Counted from the stretch's first letter, positions 35,079 through 44,280 are shown. The stretch is 64,000 bases of DNA from Paracoccaceae bacterium (GCA_002709405.1 PAQV01000057.1:62001-126000), one strand, 5' to 3'. Program-made: numbers and translations. Notes: a model not told the origin generated them from the sequence alone.

Positions 35079-36683
35079 ATGTCTGGTTCCATGAAGTTCG
35101 GCATCCGGATCCTGTCCGCCGCCGCCCTCGCCGCCCTGACGGCTGGCGCGGCGCTGGCCCAGGACGCGGAAAAGCCGAATATCCTTGTCATCTGGGGGGA
35201 TGACGTCGGCCAATCCAACATTTCGGCCTATACGATGGGCCTGATGGGCTATCAAACGCCCAACATCGACCGCATCGCCGACGAGGGCATCATCTTTACC
35301 GACTATTACGGCGAGCAATCCTGCACCGCCGGCCGGTCGTCCTTCATCATGGGCCAGTCGGTCTTTCGCACGGGCCTGTCCAAGGTCGGCCTTCCCGGCG
35401 CCGAGGAAGGCATGCAGGTCGAAGACCCGACCATCGCCGGCCTGCTGAAGGCCGAGGGCTATGCCACCGGCCAGTTCGGCAAGAACCACCTGGGCGACCG
35501 CGACGAACACCTGCCGACCAACCACGGCTTCGACGAGTTCTTCGGCAACCTCTATCACCTCAACGCCGAGGAAGAGCCCGAGAACTTCGACTATCCCAAC
35601 GACATGGTCATGCCGAACGGGCAGACCTTCCGCGAACGCTTCGGCCCGCGCGGGGTGATCCATTCCTATGCCGATGGCGAGATCGAGGACACCGGCCCGC
35701 TGACAAAGAAGCGGATGGAAACCGTCGACGATGAAACCAGCGCCGCGGCCATCGACTTTATCAAGCAGGCGGAAGAGGCCGGCACCCCCTGGTTCGTCTG
35801 GTGGTCGGGCACGCGGATGCACTTCCGCACCCATGTCTCGGACGAGAACCGCCAGATCGCCAACGAAACCGTCGGCAAGCCGGTCGATGAATACACCGCC
35901 GGCATGATCGAACACGACGCCGATATCGGCGTGTTCCTCGATGCGCTGGACGAGCTTGGGATCGCTGACAACACCATCGTGTTCTACTCGACCGACAACG
36001 GCCCGCACATGAACAGCTGGCCGGATGCCGCGATGACCCCGTTCTGGGGCGAGAAGAACACCCAGTGGGAAGGCGCCTGGCGCGTTCCGGCCATGGTGCG
36101 CTGGCCCGGCAAGATCGCCGAGGGCGAGGTCGTCAACGGCATCGTGCACCACATGGACTGGCTGCCGACCTTCCTGGCCGCCGCCGGCAATGAAACCGTC
36201 AAGGAAGACCTGCTGGAGGGCATCACCGTGGCCGAAGTGGGCGGCGGGCGTGATTACAAGGTCCACCTGGATGGCTACAACCTGCTGCCGATGCTGACCG
36301 GCGAAACAAAGGACAGCCCGCGCGAAGAGATCTTCTATTTCACCGACGATGGCGACCTGGCCGCGCTGCGCTGGAACGACTGGAAGATCACCTTCCTTGA
36401 ACAGAAGGCCTGGGGCACGCTTCGGGCATGGATGGAGCCGTTGACCCCGCTGCGCACGCCGCTGATCTTCAACCTGCGCCGCGATCCTTATGAACGTGGC
36501 TACCGCACGTCGAACACCTTCTACGACTGGATGCTCGACCGGGCCTACATGCTGGTGCCGGCGCAGGCCTACGTGGGGCAGTTCCTGGCGACCTTCCAGG
36601 AGTTTCCGCCGCGCCAGGAGGCGGCCTCGTTCAGCCTCGACAAGGTGATGGAGAAACTGTCGAGCCCGGCCGGCACGCCGTAA
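35079..36683 (+). CDS. Secreted arylsulfatase-type sulfatase
   Basis: A 534-aa exported sulfatase that should cleave a sulfate ester. The signal peptide is ILSAAALAALTAGAALAQ. Metal-binding D41-D42 lie in IWGDDVGQSN. The formylglycine site is C82 in SCTAGRSS (C-x-A-x-R), so it needs oxidation of the Cys to be active. GQFGKNHLGD and FYSTDNGPHMNSW give the other active-site Lys/His and Asp/Asn. A likely ribosome binding site GGGAGAG precedes the ATG in an AT-rich leader. No formylglycine-generating enzyme or other sulfatase is adjacent, so maturation must come from elsewhere. The natural substrate is unknown. Confidence 0.9.
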   Translation: MSGSMKFGIRILSAAALAALTAGAALAQDAEKPNILVIWGDDVGQSNISAYTMGLMGYQTPNIDRIADEGIIFTDYYGEQSCTAGRSSFIMGQSVFRTGLSKVGLPGAEEGMQVEDPTIAGLLKAEGYATGQFGKNHLGDRDEHLPTNHGFDEFFGNLYHLNAEEEPENFDYPNDMVMPNGQTFRERFGPRGVIHSYADGEIEDTGPLTKKRMETVDDETSAAAIDFIKQAEEAGTPWFVWWSGTRMHFRTHVSDENRQIANETVGKPVDEYTAGMIEHDADIGVFLDALDELGIADNTIVFYSTDNGPHMNSWPDAAMTPFWGEKNTQWEGAWRVPAMVRWPGKIAEGEVVNGIVHHMDWLPTFLAAAGNETVKEDLLEGITVAEVGGGRDYKVHLDGYNLLPMLTGETKDSPREEIFYFTDDGDLAALRWNDWKITFLEQKAWGTLRAWMEPLTPLRTPLIFNLRRDPYERGYRTSNTFYDWMLDRAYMLVPAQAYVGQFLATFQEFPPRQEAASFSLDKVMEKLSSPAGTP

Positions 36684-36707
36684 TCGCCGGACCCAAGAGC
36701 ATTCGGC

Positions 36708-36749
36708 CGGGCCGCCCGCATCACGCGCGGCGGCCCGGTTTGGTTTTTC
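36708..36749 (+). terminator. Intrinsic terminator after sulfatase
   Basis: A perfect 10-bp stem CCGGGCCGCC/GGCGGCCCGG with a 12-base loop is followed by TTTGGTTTTT. It lies 24 bp after the sulfatase stop and separates it from the HAD gene. Confidence 0.8.
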
Positions 36750-36784
36750 CCCTGTATCAAGGTTTCATTCATAGGAGCGCCCCC

Positions 36785-37759
36785 ATGTTGCGTCACCTGA
36801 CCGCCGCGGCATTCCTGCTGGCGGCCCCTGCCCTTGCCGATCCCCTGCCCTCGTGGTCCGAAGGCCCTGCCCGCGCGCAGATCATCGCCTTTGTCGACAG
36901 CGTGACCGACCCCGCGTCGGACGATTTCGTGCCCGTGGCCGACCGCATCGCCGTCTTCGACAACGACGGCACGCTCTGGGCCGAACAGCCGCTGTATTTC
37001 CAGGCCATCTATGCCTTCGACACGGTCAAGAAGATCGGGGCCGAGGATCCCTCGACCCTGACCAGTGACGCCCTGAAGGCCGCCGCCAAGGGCGACATCG
37101 AAACGGTGATGGCGGGCGGAGAAAAGGCCCTGCTGGACGTGGTGGGCCTGGCCAGCGCGGGCCAGACGATCGACGCCTTCCAGGCCGGGGTGTCGGACTG
37201 GCTGGCCGATGCGCGCCATCCCACGACCGGCATGGCCTATGATGCGATGACCTACCAGCCGATGGTCGAACTGCTGCGCTACCTGCGGGACGAGGGCTTC
37301 CGGACCTACATCGTGTCGGGCGGGGGCATCGACTTCATGCGCGTCTTTGCCGAACGGGCCTATGGCATCCCGACCGACCAGGTGCTGGGCAGCTATGGCG
37401 ACACGTCCTACACGGTGGGTGACGACGGCGTGCCGGTGATCACCAAGACCAAGCCGCTGGTCTACGTGGACGACAAGGAAGGCAAGCCGATCAACATCAT
37501 GCGCATCCTGGGCAAGCGGCCGATCTTCGCGGCAGGCAATTCCGACGGCGATTTCGCGATGCTGCAATGGACCACCGCCGGCGACGGGCCAAGCCTGGGC
37601 CTGATCGTGCACCATACGGATGCGGACCGCGAATGGGCCTATGACCGCGACAGCCACATCGGCCAGCTGGCCCGCGGACTGGACGACGGGCCGGGCCTGG
37701 GCTGGGTCATCGTCGACATGGCCAAGGACTGGGACCGCATCTGGAGCAGCCAGCGCTAG
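36785..37759 (+). CDS. Secreted HAD-superfamily phosphatase
   Basis: A 324-aa HAD phosphatase with an N-terminal signal peptide (HLTAAAFLLAAPALADP). The nucleophile loop is VFDNDGTLW with D59 and D61. Motif II is YIVSGGGIDF, the Lys motif is TKTKPLVYVDDKEGK, and motif IV is AAGNSDGDFAM. The insertion between motifs I and II fits phosphoserine-phosphatase-like enzymes. The start ATG 36785 has AGGAG 7 bases upstream. Periplasmic location is unusual for a metabolic HAD enzyme and suggests scavenging of phosphate esters. It follows the sulfatase but has a terminator between. Confidence 0.87.
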   Translation: MLRHLTAAAFLLAAPALADPLPSWSEGPARAQIIAFVDSVTDPASDDFVPVADRIAVFDNDGTLWAEQPLYFQAIYAFDTVKKIGAEDPSTLTSDALKAAAKGDIETVMAGGEKALLDVVGLASAGQTIDAFQAGVSDWLADARHPTTGMAYDAMTYQPMVELLRYLRDEGFRTYIVSGGGIDFMRVFAERAYGIPTDQVLGSYGDTSYTVGDDGVPVITKTKPLVYVDDKEGKPINIMRILGKRPIFAAGNSDGDFAMLQWTTAGDGPSLGLIVHHTDADREWAYDRDSHIGQLARGLDDGPGLGWVIVDMAKDWDRIWSSQR

Positions 37760-37863
37760 GACCACCCACCGGGCAGGCGTCCCCTGCGGCCCCGGATACA
37801 CTTGTGGCCGGGGCGCGGCGCGCTACCTTGCGGGCTCAAATCAACGACCCGGGGCGCCCCGCC

Positions 37864-38514
37864 GTGCTGCTGACCATCGACTCGCTGACCAAGACCTACC
37901 CGGGCGCGCCGCACCCGGTGCTCGACGGGATCGACCTGGCCCTGGATGCGGGCGAAACCCTGGCCCTGACCGGCGAAAGCGGCAGCGGCAAAAGCACGTT
38001 GCTGCACCTGGCGGGCGCGCTCGACGGGTTCGACGGCGGAGAGATCACCATCGCCGGCACGCGGCTCTCGGGGCTCGACGACCGGGGGCGCGCGCATCTC
38101 CGGCGGGACGTCGTGGCTCTGGTGTTCCAGCAGTTCAACCTGATGCCCGCCCTGACCGTCGATCAGAACCTGGCGTTTCATGCCCGCCTGGCGGGACGGG
38201 CGGATCCGGGCTGGATCGGAACGATCCGCGCCCGCCTTGGCCTCGATGGCCTGGGCGGGCGCCACCCCGAGGCCCTGTCTGGCGGCCAGCAGCAGCGGGT
38301 GGCCATCGGCCGGGCCCTAGCGATGCGGCCGCGCCTGCTGCTGGCCGACGAACCCACGGGCAACCTGGACGAGGACACCGGCGCGCAGGTCCTGGACCTG
38401 ATGCTGGCGCTGGTGGCCGAAACCGGGGCGGCGCTGTTCCTGGTCACCCATTCCGACGCCATTGCCCGCCGGCTCGACCGTCGCGTGCACCTGCGCGCGG
38501 GCCGGCTGTCGTGA
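37864..38514 (+). CDS. ABC transporter ATP-binding protein (AttE/LolD-like)
   Basis: A 216-aa ABC ATPase of the MacB/LolD-like class that works with FtsX-type permeases. Walker A is GESGSGKST, the Q-loop VFQQFNL, the signature SGGQQQRVAIGRAL and Walker B LLLADEPTGNLD, with the His switch at VTHSD. The start is uncertain: GTG 37864 gives a normal length, GTG 37804 would add 20 residues, and neither has a clear ribosome binding site. Its TGA overlaps the GTG of the permease. Together with the next two genes it resembles the AttEFGH exporter layout. Confidence 0.85.
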   Translation: MLLTIDSLTKTYPGAPHPVLDGIDLALDAGETLALTGESGSGKSTLLHLAGALDGFDGGEITIAGTRLSGLDDRGRAHLRRDVVALVFQQFNLMPALTVDQNLAFHARLAGRADPGWIGTIRARLGLDGLGGRHPEALSGGQQQRVAIGRALAMRPRLLLADEPTGNLDEDTGAQVLDLMLALVAETGAALFLVTHSDAIARRLDRRVHLRAGRLS

Positions 38515-40928
38515 TCCGGGCCATCGCCCTGGCCCTGCTGTCTCATTGGCGCCGCCATCCCGGACAGGCCGTGACCCTGCTGGCGGGGCTTGCCCTGGCC
38601 ACCGCGCTCTGGACGGCTGTGCAGGCCATCAACGCCGAGGCCCGGGCCAGCTATGCAGAGGCCAATGCCCTGCTGGCCCCCGACCGGCTGGCCACCCTGA
38701 CCTCGCCGGCCGGCCGGTTCCCGAGGGATCGCTATGTCGCGCTCCGCCGGGCCGGGTGGCAGGTCAGCGCGGTGCTTGAAGGACGACTGGATACCGCAGA
38801 CCGCCGGGTGAGCCTTCTGGGGGTCGACCTGCTGACCTACCCCGCTCTGCCCGCCACCCTTGAGGACGCAGGGCCTGACATGGAGGCCCCGCCGCCCGAC
38901 CCGGCCGTTGTCCTGCTGTCGCCCGGACGTCTCTTTGCCGATGCCGACACCGCACAAGCCCTGCAGGACCCGGACCTGCCTCCCGTTCGCGTCACCGATG
39001 GCCTGCCGCCCGGCGTTGTCCTGACCGACATCGGTACGGCCGAACGCCTGCTGCACGCGCCCGCGGCCCTGTCCCGCCTGGTGGTGCTGCCCGATCAGCC
39101 CATGGGCCTGCCTTCCCTGTCGGACATCGCGCCGGACCTCGTGCTCAGCCCCGCTGACGCCGCCGCCGACACGGGCGGGTTGACCCGCAGTTTCCACCTG
39201 AACCTGACGGCCTTCGGCCTGCTGTCCTTCGCGGTCGGCCTGTTCATCGTGCATGGCACCATCGGCCTGGCTTTTGAGCAGCGCCGGGGCATCGTGCGGA
39301 CCCTGCGCGCGCTTGGTGTGCCCTCGGCAGGGGTGGCTGTGGCCATGCTGACCGAGCTGTTGCTGGCCGGATTGATCGCGGGTCTGTTGGGCGTGGCCCT
39401 GGGCTATGTCATCGCCACCGCGCTGTTGCCGGGGGTGGCCGCCACCCTGGGCGGACTTTACGGGGCGCAAGTCTCGGGCAGCCTGGCCCTGCGCCCGGCC
39501 TGGATTGCCGCCGGCCTGGGCATGTCGGTGGGCGGCGTGCTGATCGCCGGAGCCCAGATGGTCTGGCGCACCCATGCCGTGCCCGTCCTGGCCCTGGCCG
39601 GATCCGAGGCCTGGCGCCGCTCCGGTGCCCGCGCGCTGGCGGTCCAGTCGCTCGCCGGCTGCGCCCTGATGCTGGCCGGCATCCTCGCCCTGTCCCTGAT
39701 CGGCGGCCTGGTCGGCGGTTTTGTCCTGCTCGGAGGCCTGCTTCTGGGCGCGGCCCTGCTGCTCGCGCCGCTGCTGTCGGTCCTGTTGTCGACCGGCGAG
39801 AAGCTGGCCGGGCAGCCGGTGGCCGAATGGGTCTGGGCCGACATGCGCGCCCAATTGCCGGGCCTGTCGATGGCCCTGATGGCCCTGCTGCTGGCCCTGG
39901 CCACGAATATCGGCGTGGGCACCATGGTCTCGAGCTTCCGGCTGACCTTCACCGATTGGCTCGATCACCGGTTGTCGGCCGATCTGTACATCTCGACCAC
40001 CGGCCCCGCCCAAAGCACCGCCCTGCGCGACTGGCTGACGCCCCGGGCCGACACCGTGCTGCCCATCCGCTCGGCCGAGGTGACGCTGAACGGCCAGCCC
40101 GGCCGGGTCTACGGCATCGTCGACGACGCGCTTTACCGCGACACCTGGCCCCTGATCGGCACGGCGACGGATCCCTGGGACCAGATCGCCGCAGGCCAGG
40201 GGGTGCTGATCAACGAACAGCTGCACTACGGGGCGGGCCTGGATCCCGGCGATCCGCTGCAACTGATGCCCGGCTGGTCGCTGCTCGTGGTGGGCATCTA
40301 TGCCGATTACGGCAACCCCGCCCCGCAGGCCATCGTGGCGCTCGACGCCCTGCTGGCCCGCGTGCCCGACCTGCCCGACCGCCAGCTGGCCGTGCGCGCG
40401 CCCGACCCCGGGGCGCTGGCCGCCGCCTTGCGCGATGCCTTCGACCTGCCCGCCGATGCGATCCTGCCCCAGCGCGAGATCAAATCCGCCTCGATGCAGG
40501 TCTTCGACCGCACCTTCCTGGTGACCGGGGCGCTGAACCTGCTGACCCTTGGCGTGGCCGGGTTCGCCATCCTGACCAGCCTTCTGACCCTCTGGACGAT
40601 GCGCCTGCCCCAGCTCGCTCCGGCCTGGGCCTTGGGGTTGACGCGGGCCCACCTGGCCCGGCTGGACATCCTGCGCGCGGTGGCCCTGGCCGCGCTGACG
40701 GCGGTGCTGGCCGTGCCCCTGGGGCTGGTTCTGGCCTGGGTGCTGCTGTCGGTGATCAATGTCGAGGCCTTTGGCTGGCGGTTGCCCATGTACGTCTTCC
40801 CGCTGGACTGGCTGAGGCTTTTTGCCCTGGCCCTGCTGGCCGCCGCCCTGGCCGCCCTGATCCCGGCCCTGCGCCTGCGCCGCCTGCCCCCGGCCGAACT
40901 GGTTAAGATCTTTGCCAATGTCCGCTGA
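38511..40928 (+). CDS. FtsX-type ABC permease, long form (AttF-AttG-like)
   Basis: An 805-aa permease coupled to the ATPase by a GTGA overlap. It has an N-terminal helix (PGQAVTLLAGLALATALW), a periplasmic domain, three helices (about residues 225-355), a central pair of helices (about 375-425), a second periplasmic domain and a last three-helix FtsX block (about 670-795). This is twice an FtsX unit, so it looks like a fusion of the two permeases (AttF and AttG) that are separate in AttEFGH. Such permeases move substrates out of the inner membrane rather than across it. Substrate unknown. Confidence 0.84.
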   Translation: MIRAIALALLSHWRRHPGQAVTLLAGLALATALWTAVQAINAEARASYAEANALLAPDRLATLTSPAGRFPRDRYVALRRAGWQVSAVLEGRLDTADRRVSLLGVDLLTYPALPATLEDAGPDMEAPPPDPAVVLLSPGRLFADADTAQALQDPDLPPVRVTDGLPPGVVLTDIGTAERLLHAPAALSRLVVLPDQPMGLPSLSDIAPDLVLSPADAAADTGGLTRSFHLNLTAFGLLSFAVGLFIVHGTIGLAFEQRRGIVRTLRALGVPSAGVAVAMLTELLLAGLIAGLLGVALGYVIATALLPGVAATLGGLYGAQVSGSLALRPAWIAAGLGMSVGGVLIAGAQMVWRTHAVPVLALAGSEAWRRSGARALAVQSLAGCALMLAGILALSLIGGLVGGFVLLGGLLLGAALLLAPLLSVLLSTGEKLAGQPVAEWVWADMRAQLPGLSMALMALLLALATNIGVGTMVSSFRLTFTDWLDHRLSADLYISTTGPAQSTALRDWLTPRADTVLPIRSAEVTLNGQPGRVYGIVDDALYRDTWPLIGTATDPWDQIAAGQGVLINEQLHYGAGLDPGDPLQLMPGWSLLVVGIYADYGNPAPQAIVALDALLARVPDLPDRQLAVRAPDPGALAAALRDAFDLPADAILPQREIKSASMQVFDRTFLVTGALNLLTLGVAGFAILTSLLTLWTMRLPQLAPAWALGLTRAHLARLDILRAVALAALTAVLAVPLGLVLAWVLLSVINVEAFGWRLPMYVFPLDWLRLFALALLAAALAALIPALRLRRLPPAELVKIFANVR

Positions 40929-42021
40929 CCTTTGCCGCCTGCTCTGCCGATGGGCCTGCCTGGTGCTGCTGGCCCTGCCCCTGCCGGCCCGGGCCCAGGG
41001 CTTCGCGGCGCTTGGAACCGATGCACAGGACTTTGTCGTGCCCGACCCGGCCGCCACCCTTGCCTTTCCCGCCGACCATGGCCCGCACCCGGACTTCCGC
41101 ATCGAGTGGTGGTACCTGACCGCCAACCTCACCGGCCTGGACGGGCGCGCCTATGGCATCCAGTGGACCCTGTTCCGCTCGGCCCTGCGCCCGGAACCCG
41201 GGCCCGTGGCCACCGGCTGGATCAGCCCGCAAATCTGGATGGCCCACGCCGCCCTGACCACACCGGATGCCCATTACGTGGCCGAGCGTCTGTCCCGGGG
41301 CGGCATCGGCACCGCCGGGGCAACCGCAGAGCCCTTTTCCGCCTGGATCGACGACTGGCACATGACCGGCCTGCCCACCACGCAGGGCGACGCGCTGGAC
41401 CGGCTGGACCTGGCCGCCAGCGGGGCCCAGTTCCGCTATGATCTTCGCCTGACCACCAAGGGCCCACTGGTGGCGCATGGAGACAACGGCTATTCGGTGA
41501 AATCCCCCGATGGCCGGGCCTCGCATTACTATTCCCAGCCGCATTACACCGTGACCGGCACCATCGAGACGCCGGAGGGCCCGCAAGAGGTCAGCGGCAC
41601 CGCCTGGCTGGACCGGGAATGGTCCTCGCAACCGCTGGCCGAGGACCAGGCCGGGTGGGATTGGGTGGCCCTGACGCTCGACAGCGGAGACCGCCTGATG
41701 GCCGCCCAGTTGCGCGACGGGGCGGATGGCTATCGCATCGGCACATGGATCGACGCCCGAGGTCAAGCAACGCCCCTACCGTCCGACGCCATTACCCTGA
41801 CCTCCGGGGCGGTCACCGATATCGGCCCGGCCGTTTTGCCCCTGACCTGGCGGATCGCCGTGCCGGACAAGGGCGTCGACGTCGAGATAACAGCGCTGTA
41901 CCCGGGGGCGTGGATGGCGACCTCGACCGCGTACTGGGAAGGACCCGTCACCGTGACGGGCAGCCACGGCGGGCGGGGCTACCTGGAAATGACGGGCTAT
42001 GACGCACCGGCGGAGAACTGA
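40918..42021 (+). CDS. AttH/CrtC-like lipocalin-family protein
   Basis: A 367-aa exported protein of the AttH (carotenoid 1,2-hydratase-like, lipocalin-like) family. The signal peptide is CLVLLALPLPARAQ. The family hallmark IEWWYLTANL occurs at about residues 63-72, with WTLFRSAL, YYSQPHYTVTG, GTAWLDREWSSQ and a C-terminal GRGYLEMTGY. Its ATG overlaps the permease by 11 bases, so the ATPase, permease and this protein form one operon. In AttEFGH systems AttH is the fourth component. Carotenoid hydratase activity is not implied: no carotenoid genes are nearby. Confidence 0.85.
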   Translation: MSADLCRLLCRWACLVLLALPLPARAQGFAALGTDAQDFVVPDPAATLAFPADHGPHPDFRIEWWYLTANLTGLDGRAYGIQWTLFRSALRPEPGPVATGWISPQIWMAHAALTTPDAHYVAERLSRGGIGTAGATAEPFSAWIDDWHMTGLPTTQGDALDRLDLAASGAQFRYDLRLTTKGPLVAHGDNGYSVKSPDGRASHYYSQPHYTVTGTIETPEGPQEVSGTAWLDREWSSQPLAEDQAGWDWVALTLDSGDRLMAAQLRDGADGYRIGTWIDARGQATPLPSDAITLTSGAVTDIGPAVLPLTWRIAVPDKGVDVEITALYPGAWMATSTAYWEGPVTVTGSHGGRGYLEMTGYDAPAEN

Positions 42022-42108
42022 TCATTGGCACGGCCCGACCCGCCCCCGCTTGATTTTTCCCAAGAGACACCCACACTTGACCACAGCGCCTCCCCGAACT
42101 TGCCCTTC

Positions 42109-42681
42109 ATGCCATCCCCGACACACGTGATCCCCCTGGTCAGACTGGCCTCCCTTTCCCTGCGCCTGATGCTGCTGACCATGCTGGCCTGCTTGGCCTG
42201 GCCGGTCACGGCCATGGCACAGCCGCGCGGCGAAACGGACCTGGCCCGAGAGCTCTTGCACGACATGCAGGCCCGGTCGATCCGGGAAAGCCGGGAGTTT
42301 TGCGGGATGATCGGCATTGACGCTCAGGGCCGCTACGTGGTCGGGCCGATCTCGCGCGGGACCGCCGCACGCTGCGCCTTCCGCCGCCCGCGCACGGCCA
42401 AGCGGATCGTGGCCAGCTTCCATACTCATGGGGGCTATCTGCCGGATTATGACAACGAAGTGCCGTCCATCATCGACCTGGAGAGCGAACGCGCCACCGG
42501 CTTGCGCGGCTACGTGGCCACACCGGGCGGGCGGTTCTGGCTGGTGGACGGCGAGACCAGCCGGGTCACGCTGATCTGCGGGCCGAAATGCCTGCCCTGG
42601 GATCCGCGCTATACGCAGGGCGAATTCGAAACCATCGCGCGGTCATATTCGCGCCAGCAATTGTTCGAACGCGCGCGTTAA
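42109..42681 (+). CDS. Secreted DUF4329-like protein
   Basis: A 190-aa protein with an N-terminal hydrophobic signal (LRLMLLTMLACLAWPVTAMAQ, in two parts LRLMLLTMLACLAW and PVTAMAQ). The domain that follows has REFCGMIG, RIVASFHTHG and DNEVPSIIDLE. The HTHG with nearby Glu and Asp resembles JAB/DUF4329-type hydrolases, and four Cys may form disulfides in the periplasm. It begins 87 bp after the AttH-like gene and may be cotranscribed. The start at ATG 42109 is chosen for signal peptide placement. A perfect hairpin GCCGGCC-N8-GGCCGGC (42698-42719) lies just after the stop. Confidence 0.72.
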   Translation: MPSPTHVIPLVRLASLSLRLMLLTMLACLAWPVTAMAQPRGETDLARELLHDMQARSIRESREFCGMIGIDAQGRYVVGPISRGTAARCAFRRPRTAKRIVASFHTHGGYLPDYDNEVPSIIDLESERATGLRGYVATPGGRFWLVDGETSRVTLICGPKCLPWDPRYTQGEFETIARSYSRQQLFERAR

Positions 42682-42751
42682 GGCCCCTGTCGAGACAGCC
42701 GGCCCCTATGCAGGCCGGCCGCGCCCGAAACCGATCCGCGGGCCTTACGGC

Positions 42752-42949
42752 TTACTTGTTGCCGTCGAACCGGGCCAGCCGGTCAATCTGCGGGCCCATC
42801 GTGCACCAGCGGTCGTCGGTGTCGGCCCGGGCGACCCAATGTACATCCGCCGCCTCGGCGTGGACAATGATCCGGCCCGGCTCGGTTGTGACGATGTTCG
42901 CGCCGATGATGTTGAGAAAAAGCACAAGGGCTTCGGTCGTGAGGCACAT
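42752..42949 (-). CDS. Orphan small protein, 65 aa
   Basis: A 65-aa protein with no family I recognise. It starts MCLTTEALVLFLNIIGANIV, a short hydrophobic stretch. The soluble remainder has several His, Trp, Asp and Arg residues (ADVHWVARADTDDRW) and ends FDGNK. CAGGAG sits 7 bases before the ATG, one of the best ribosome binding sites here, which supports a real gene. It is convergent with the DUF4329-like gene. No function is proposed. Confidence 0.6.
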   Translation of the reverse strand: MCLTTEALVLFLNIIGANIVTTEPGRIIVHAEAADVHWVARADTDDRWCTMGPQIDRLARFDGNK

Positions 42950-43275
42950 GGTCCAGCTCCTGAAAAATGCCAGTTCCCGAAGCCTGCCTCCCGCACTTCG
43001 GACATATCGAGGTTACCCGACCCGCGATCCCCTTTCAGCGGCAATGCTGCAGCGCAGCAATTCAGAGACCGTCAGGCCGCCCCGATTGCACAATCCTTGG
43101 TCGAAATGCCTAACATCCGGTCAACTGGCAGTCCCCATCGCCAGTCTGCGCAACTGGCCCGGCAGTCAGCGTGTGATGCTGCGGCCCCGGACGCGAATGC
43201 CGCCACATGAAACGGGCGGCTTGATCGGAACTGTCATCCTCGATACGGTTTCACACCTGAGGGGAGGAGAGGACC
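42950..43275. other. Divergent non-coding gap upstream of GAF-Fis regulator
   Basis: These 326 bp separate the divergent 65-aa orphan and the GAF-Fis regulator. No ORF, RNA or clear promoter motif stands out. Confidence 0.5.
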
Positions 43276-44259
43276 ATCAGCACCGCAAAGCAACATGTGG
43301 ACCGCGTCGTGGAAACGGCCCGCTCCGGTTCCGCCGCCGCCCGGTCGCGGCTGGCCGCGTCGTGGCACCGGTCGTTGATGCAGCACGGGCTGGACCCCGC
43401 TGAACGGCGCGCGCCCGATCTGCATGACGAAGGCACCATCCGCGAGCGCCGTTCTGCCCTCGATCACGTCATGCGCGTGGCCGCCCCCCGGCTGGACCAG
43501 CTGTTCGGACTGATCGGCCATTCCGGCTGCGGCGTGCTGCTGACGGACGGACAGGGCGTGGTCATCGACCAGCGCTGCGCCTCGGCCGACGAAGACACCT
43601 TCCGCGCCTGGGGCCTGTGGACCGGTGCCGACTGGTCCGAAGCGGCCCAGGGCACCAACGGCATCGGCACCTGCCTGGCTGAACAACGCCAGGTCACCAT
43701 CCACCGCGACGAACATTTCTTCGCCCGCAACACCGCCATGTCCTGCATGGACGCGCCGATCTACGGGCCGGACGGCGTGGTGCTGGCCGCCCTTGACGTG
43801 TCCTCGGCCCGCGCCGACCAGACAGAGGCCTTCAACCGGCTGATCGCCGCCATGGTCGCCCAGACCGCCCGCCAGATCGAAATCGACACCTTCCGGGCCT
43901 CGTTCCCCAAGGCGCGCATCGTCTACGCCGACACCGATGACAGCTCGGCTGCCCTGCTGCTGGCCGTCGACACCCATGACCTGGTGATCGGGGCGACCCG
44001 GGCCGCCCGCAAGGCCTTTGGGCTGGAACGGCAGGGGCAGCTGTGCCCGCGCCCGGCTTCGGATCTGTTCGGCCGCGACACCGGGCCCACCGGCTTTGAA
44101 AAGGCCGAACGCGCGGCACTTGTCCGCGCCTTGACCCGAGCCGGCGGCAATGCCTCGGCCGCCGCAAAGGCGCTTGGCATCAGCCGGGCCACGCTCTACC
44201 GCCGGATGGCCCGCCTGGGCATCGACAAGAGCGGAACCGACCTGCCCCCGGCCAACTGA
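43276..44259 (+). CDS. GAF-Fis transcriptional regulator, AcoR-like without AAA+ domain; ATC or GTG start
   Basis: About 327 aa from codon 43276. The N-terminal helical part (RLAASWHRSLMQHGLDP) and the GAF-like sensor (about residues 60-200, GCGVLLTDGQGVVIDQRC, GTNGIGTCLAEQRQV) match AcoR-type activators. A Fis-type helix-turn-helix closes it (GGNASAAAKALGISRATLYRRM). The sigma-54 AAA+ domain is missing, so it should act on sigma-70 promoters. Its likely target is the aldehyde dehydrogenase gene downstream. The start is odd: GGAGGAGAGG lies 3 bases before ATC 43276; the first standard start is GTG 43297, which has no such site and drops residues STAKQH. Confidence 0.85.
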   Translation: MSTAKQHVDRVVETARSGSAAARSRLAASWHRSLMQHGLDPAERRAPDLHDEGTIRERRSALDHVMRVAAPRLDQLFGLIGHSGCGVLLTDGQGVVIDQRCASADEDTFRAWGLWTGADWSEAAQGTNGIGTCLAEQRQVTIHRDEHFFARNTAMSCMDAPIYGPDGVVLAALDVSSARADQTEAFNRLIAAMVAQTARQIEIDTFRASFPKARIVYADTDDSSAALLLAVDTHDLVIGATRAARKAFGLERQGQLCPRPASDLFGRDTGPTGFEKAERAALVRALTRAGGNASAAAKALGISRATLYRRMARLGIDKSGTDLPPAN

Positions 44260-44280
44260 CCCGCGATCGCCGCCCGAAAG

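Noticed and set aside
40918-42021. Carotenoid 1,2-hydratase (CrtC) and thus a photosynthesis gene cluster
   Set aside because: The family match is AttH-like and no crt, bch or puf gene is present.
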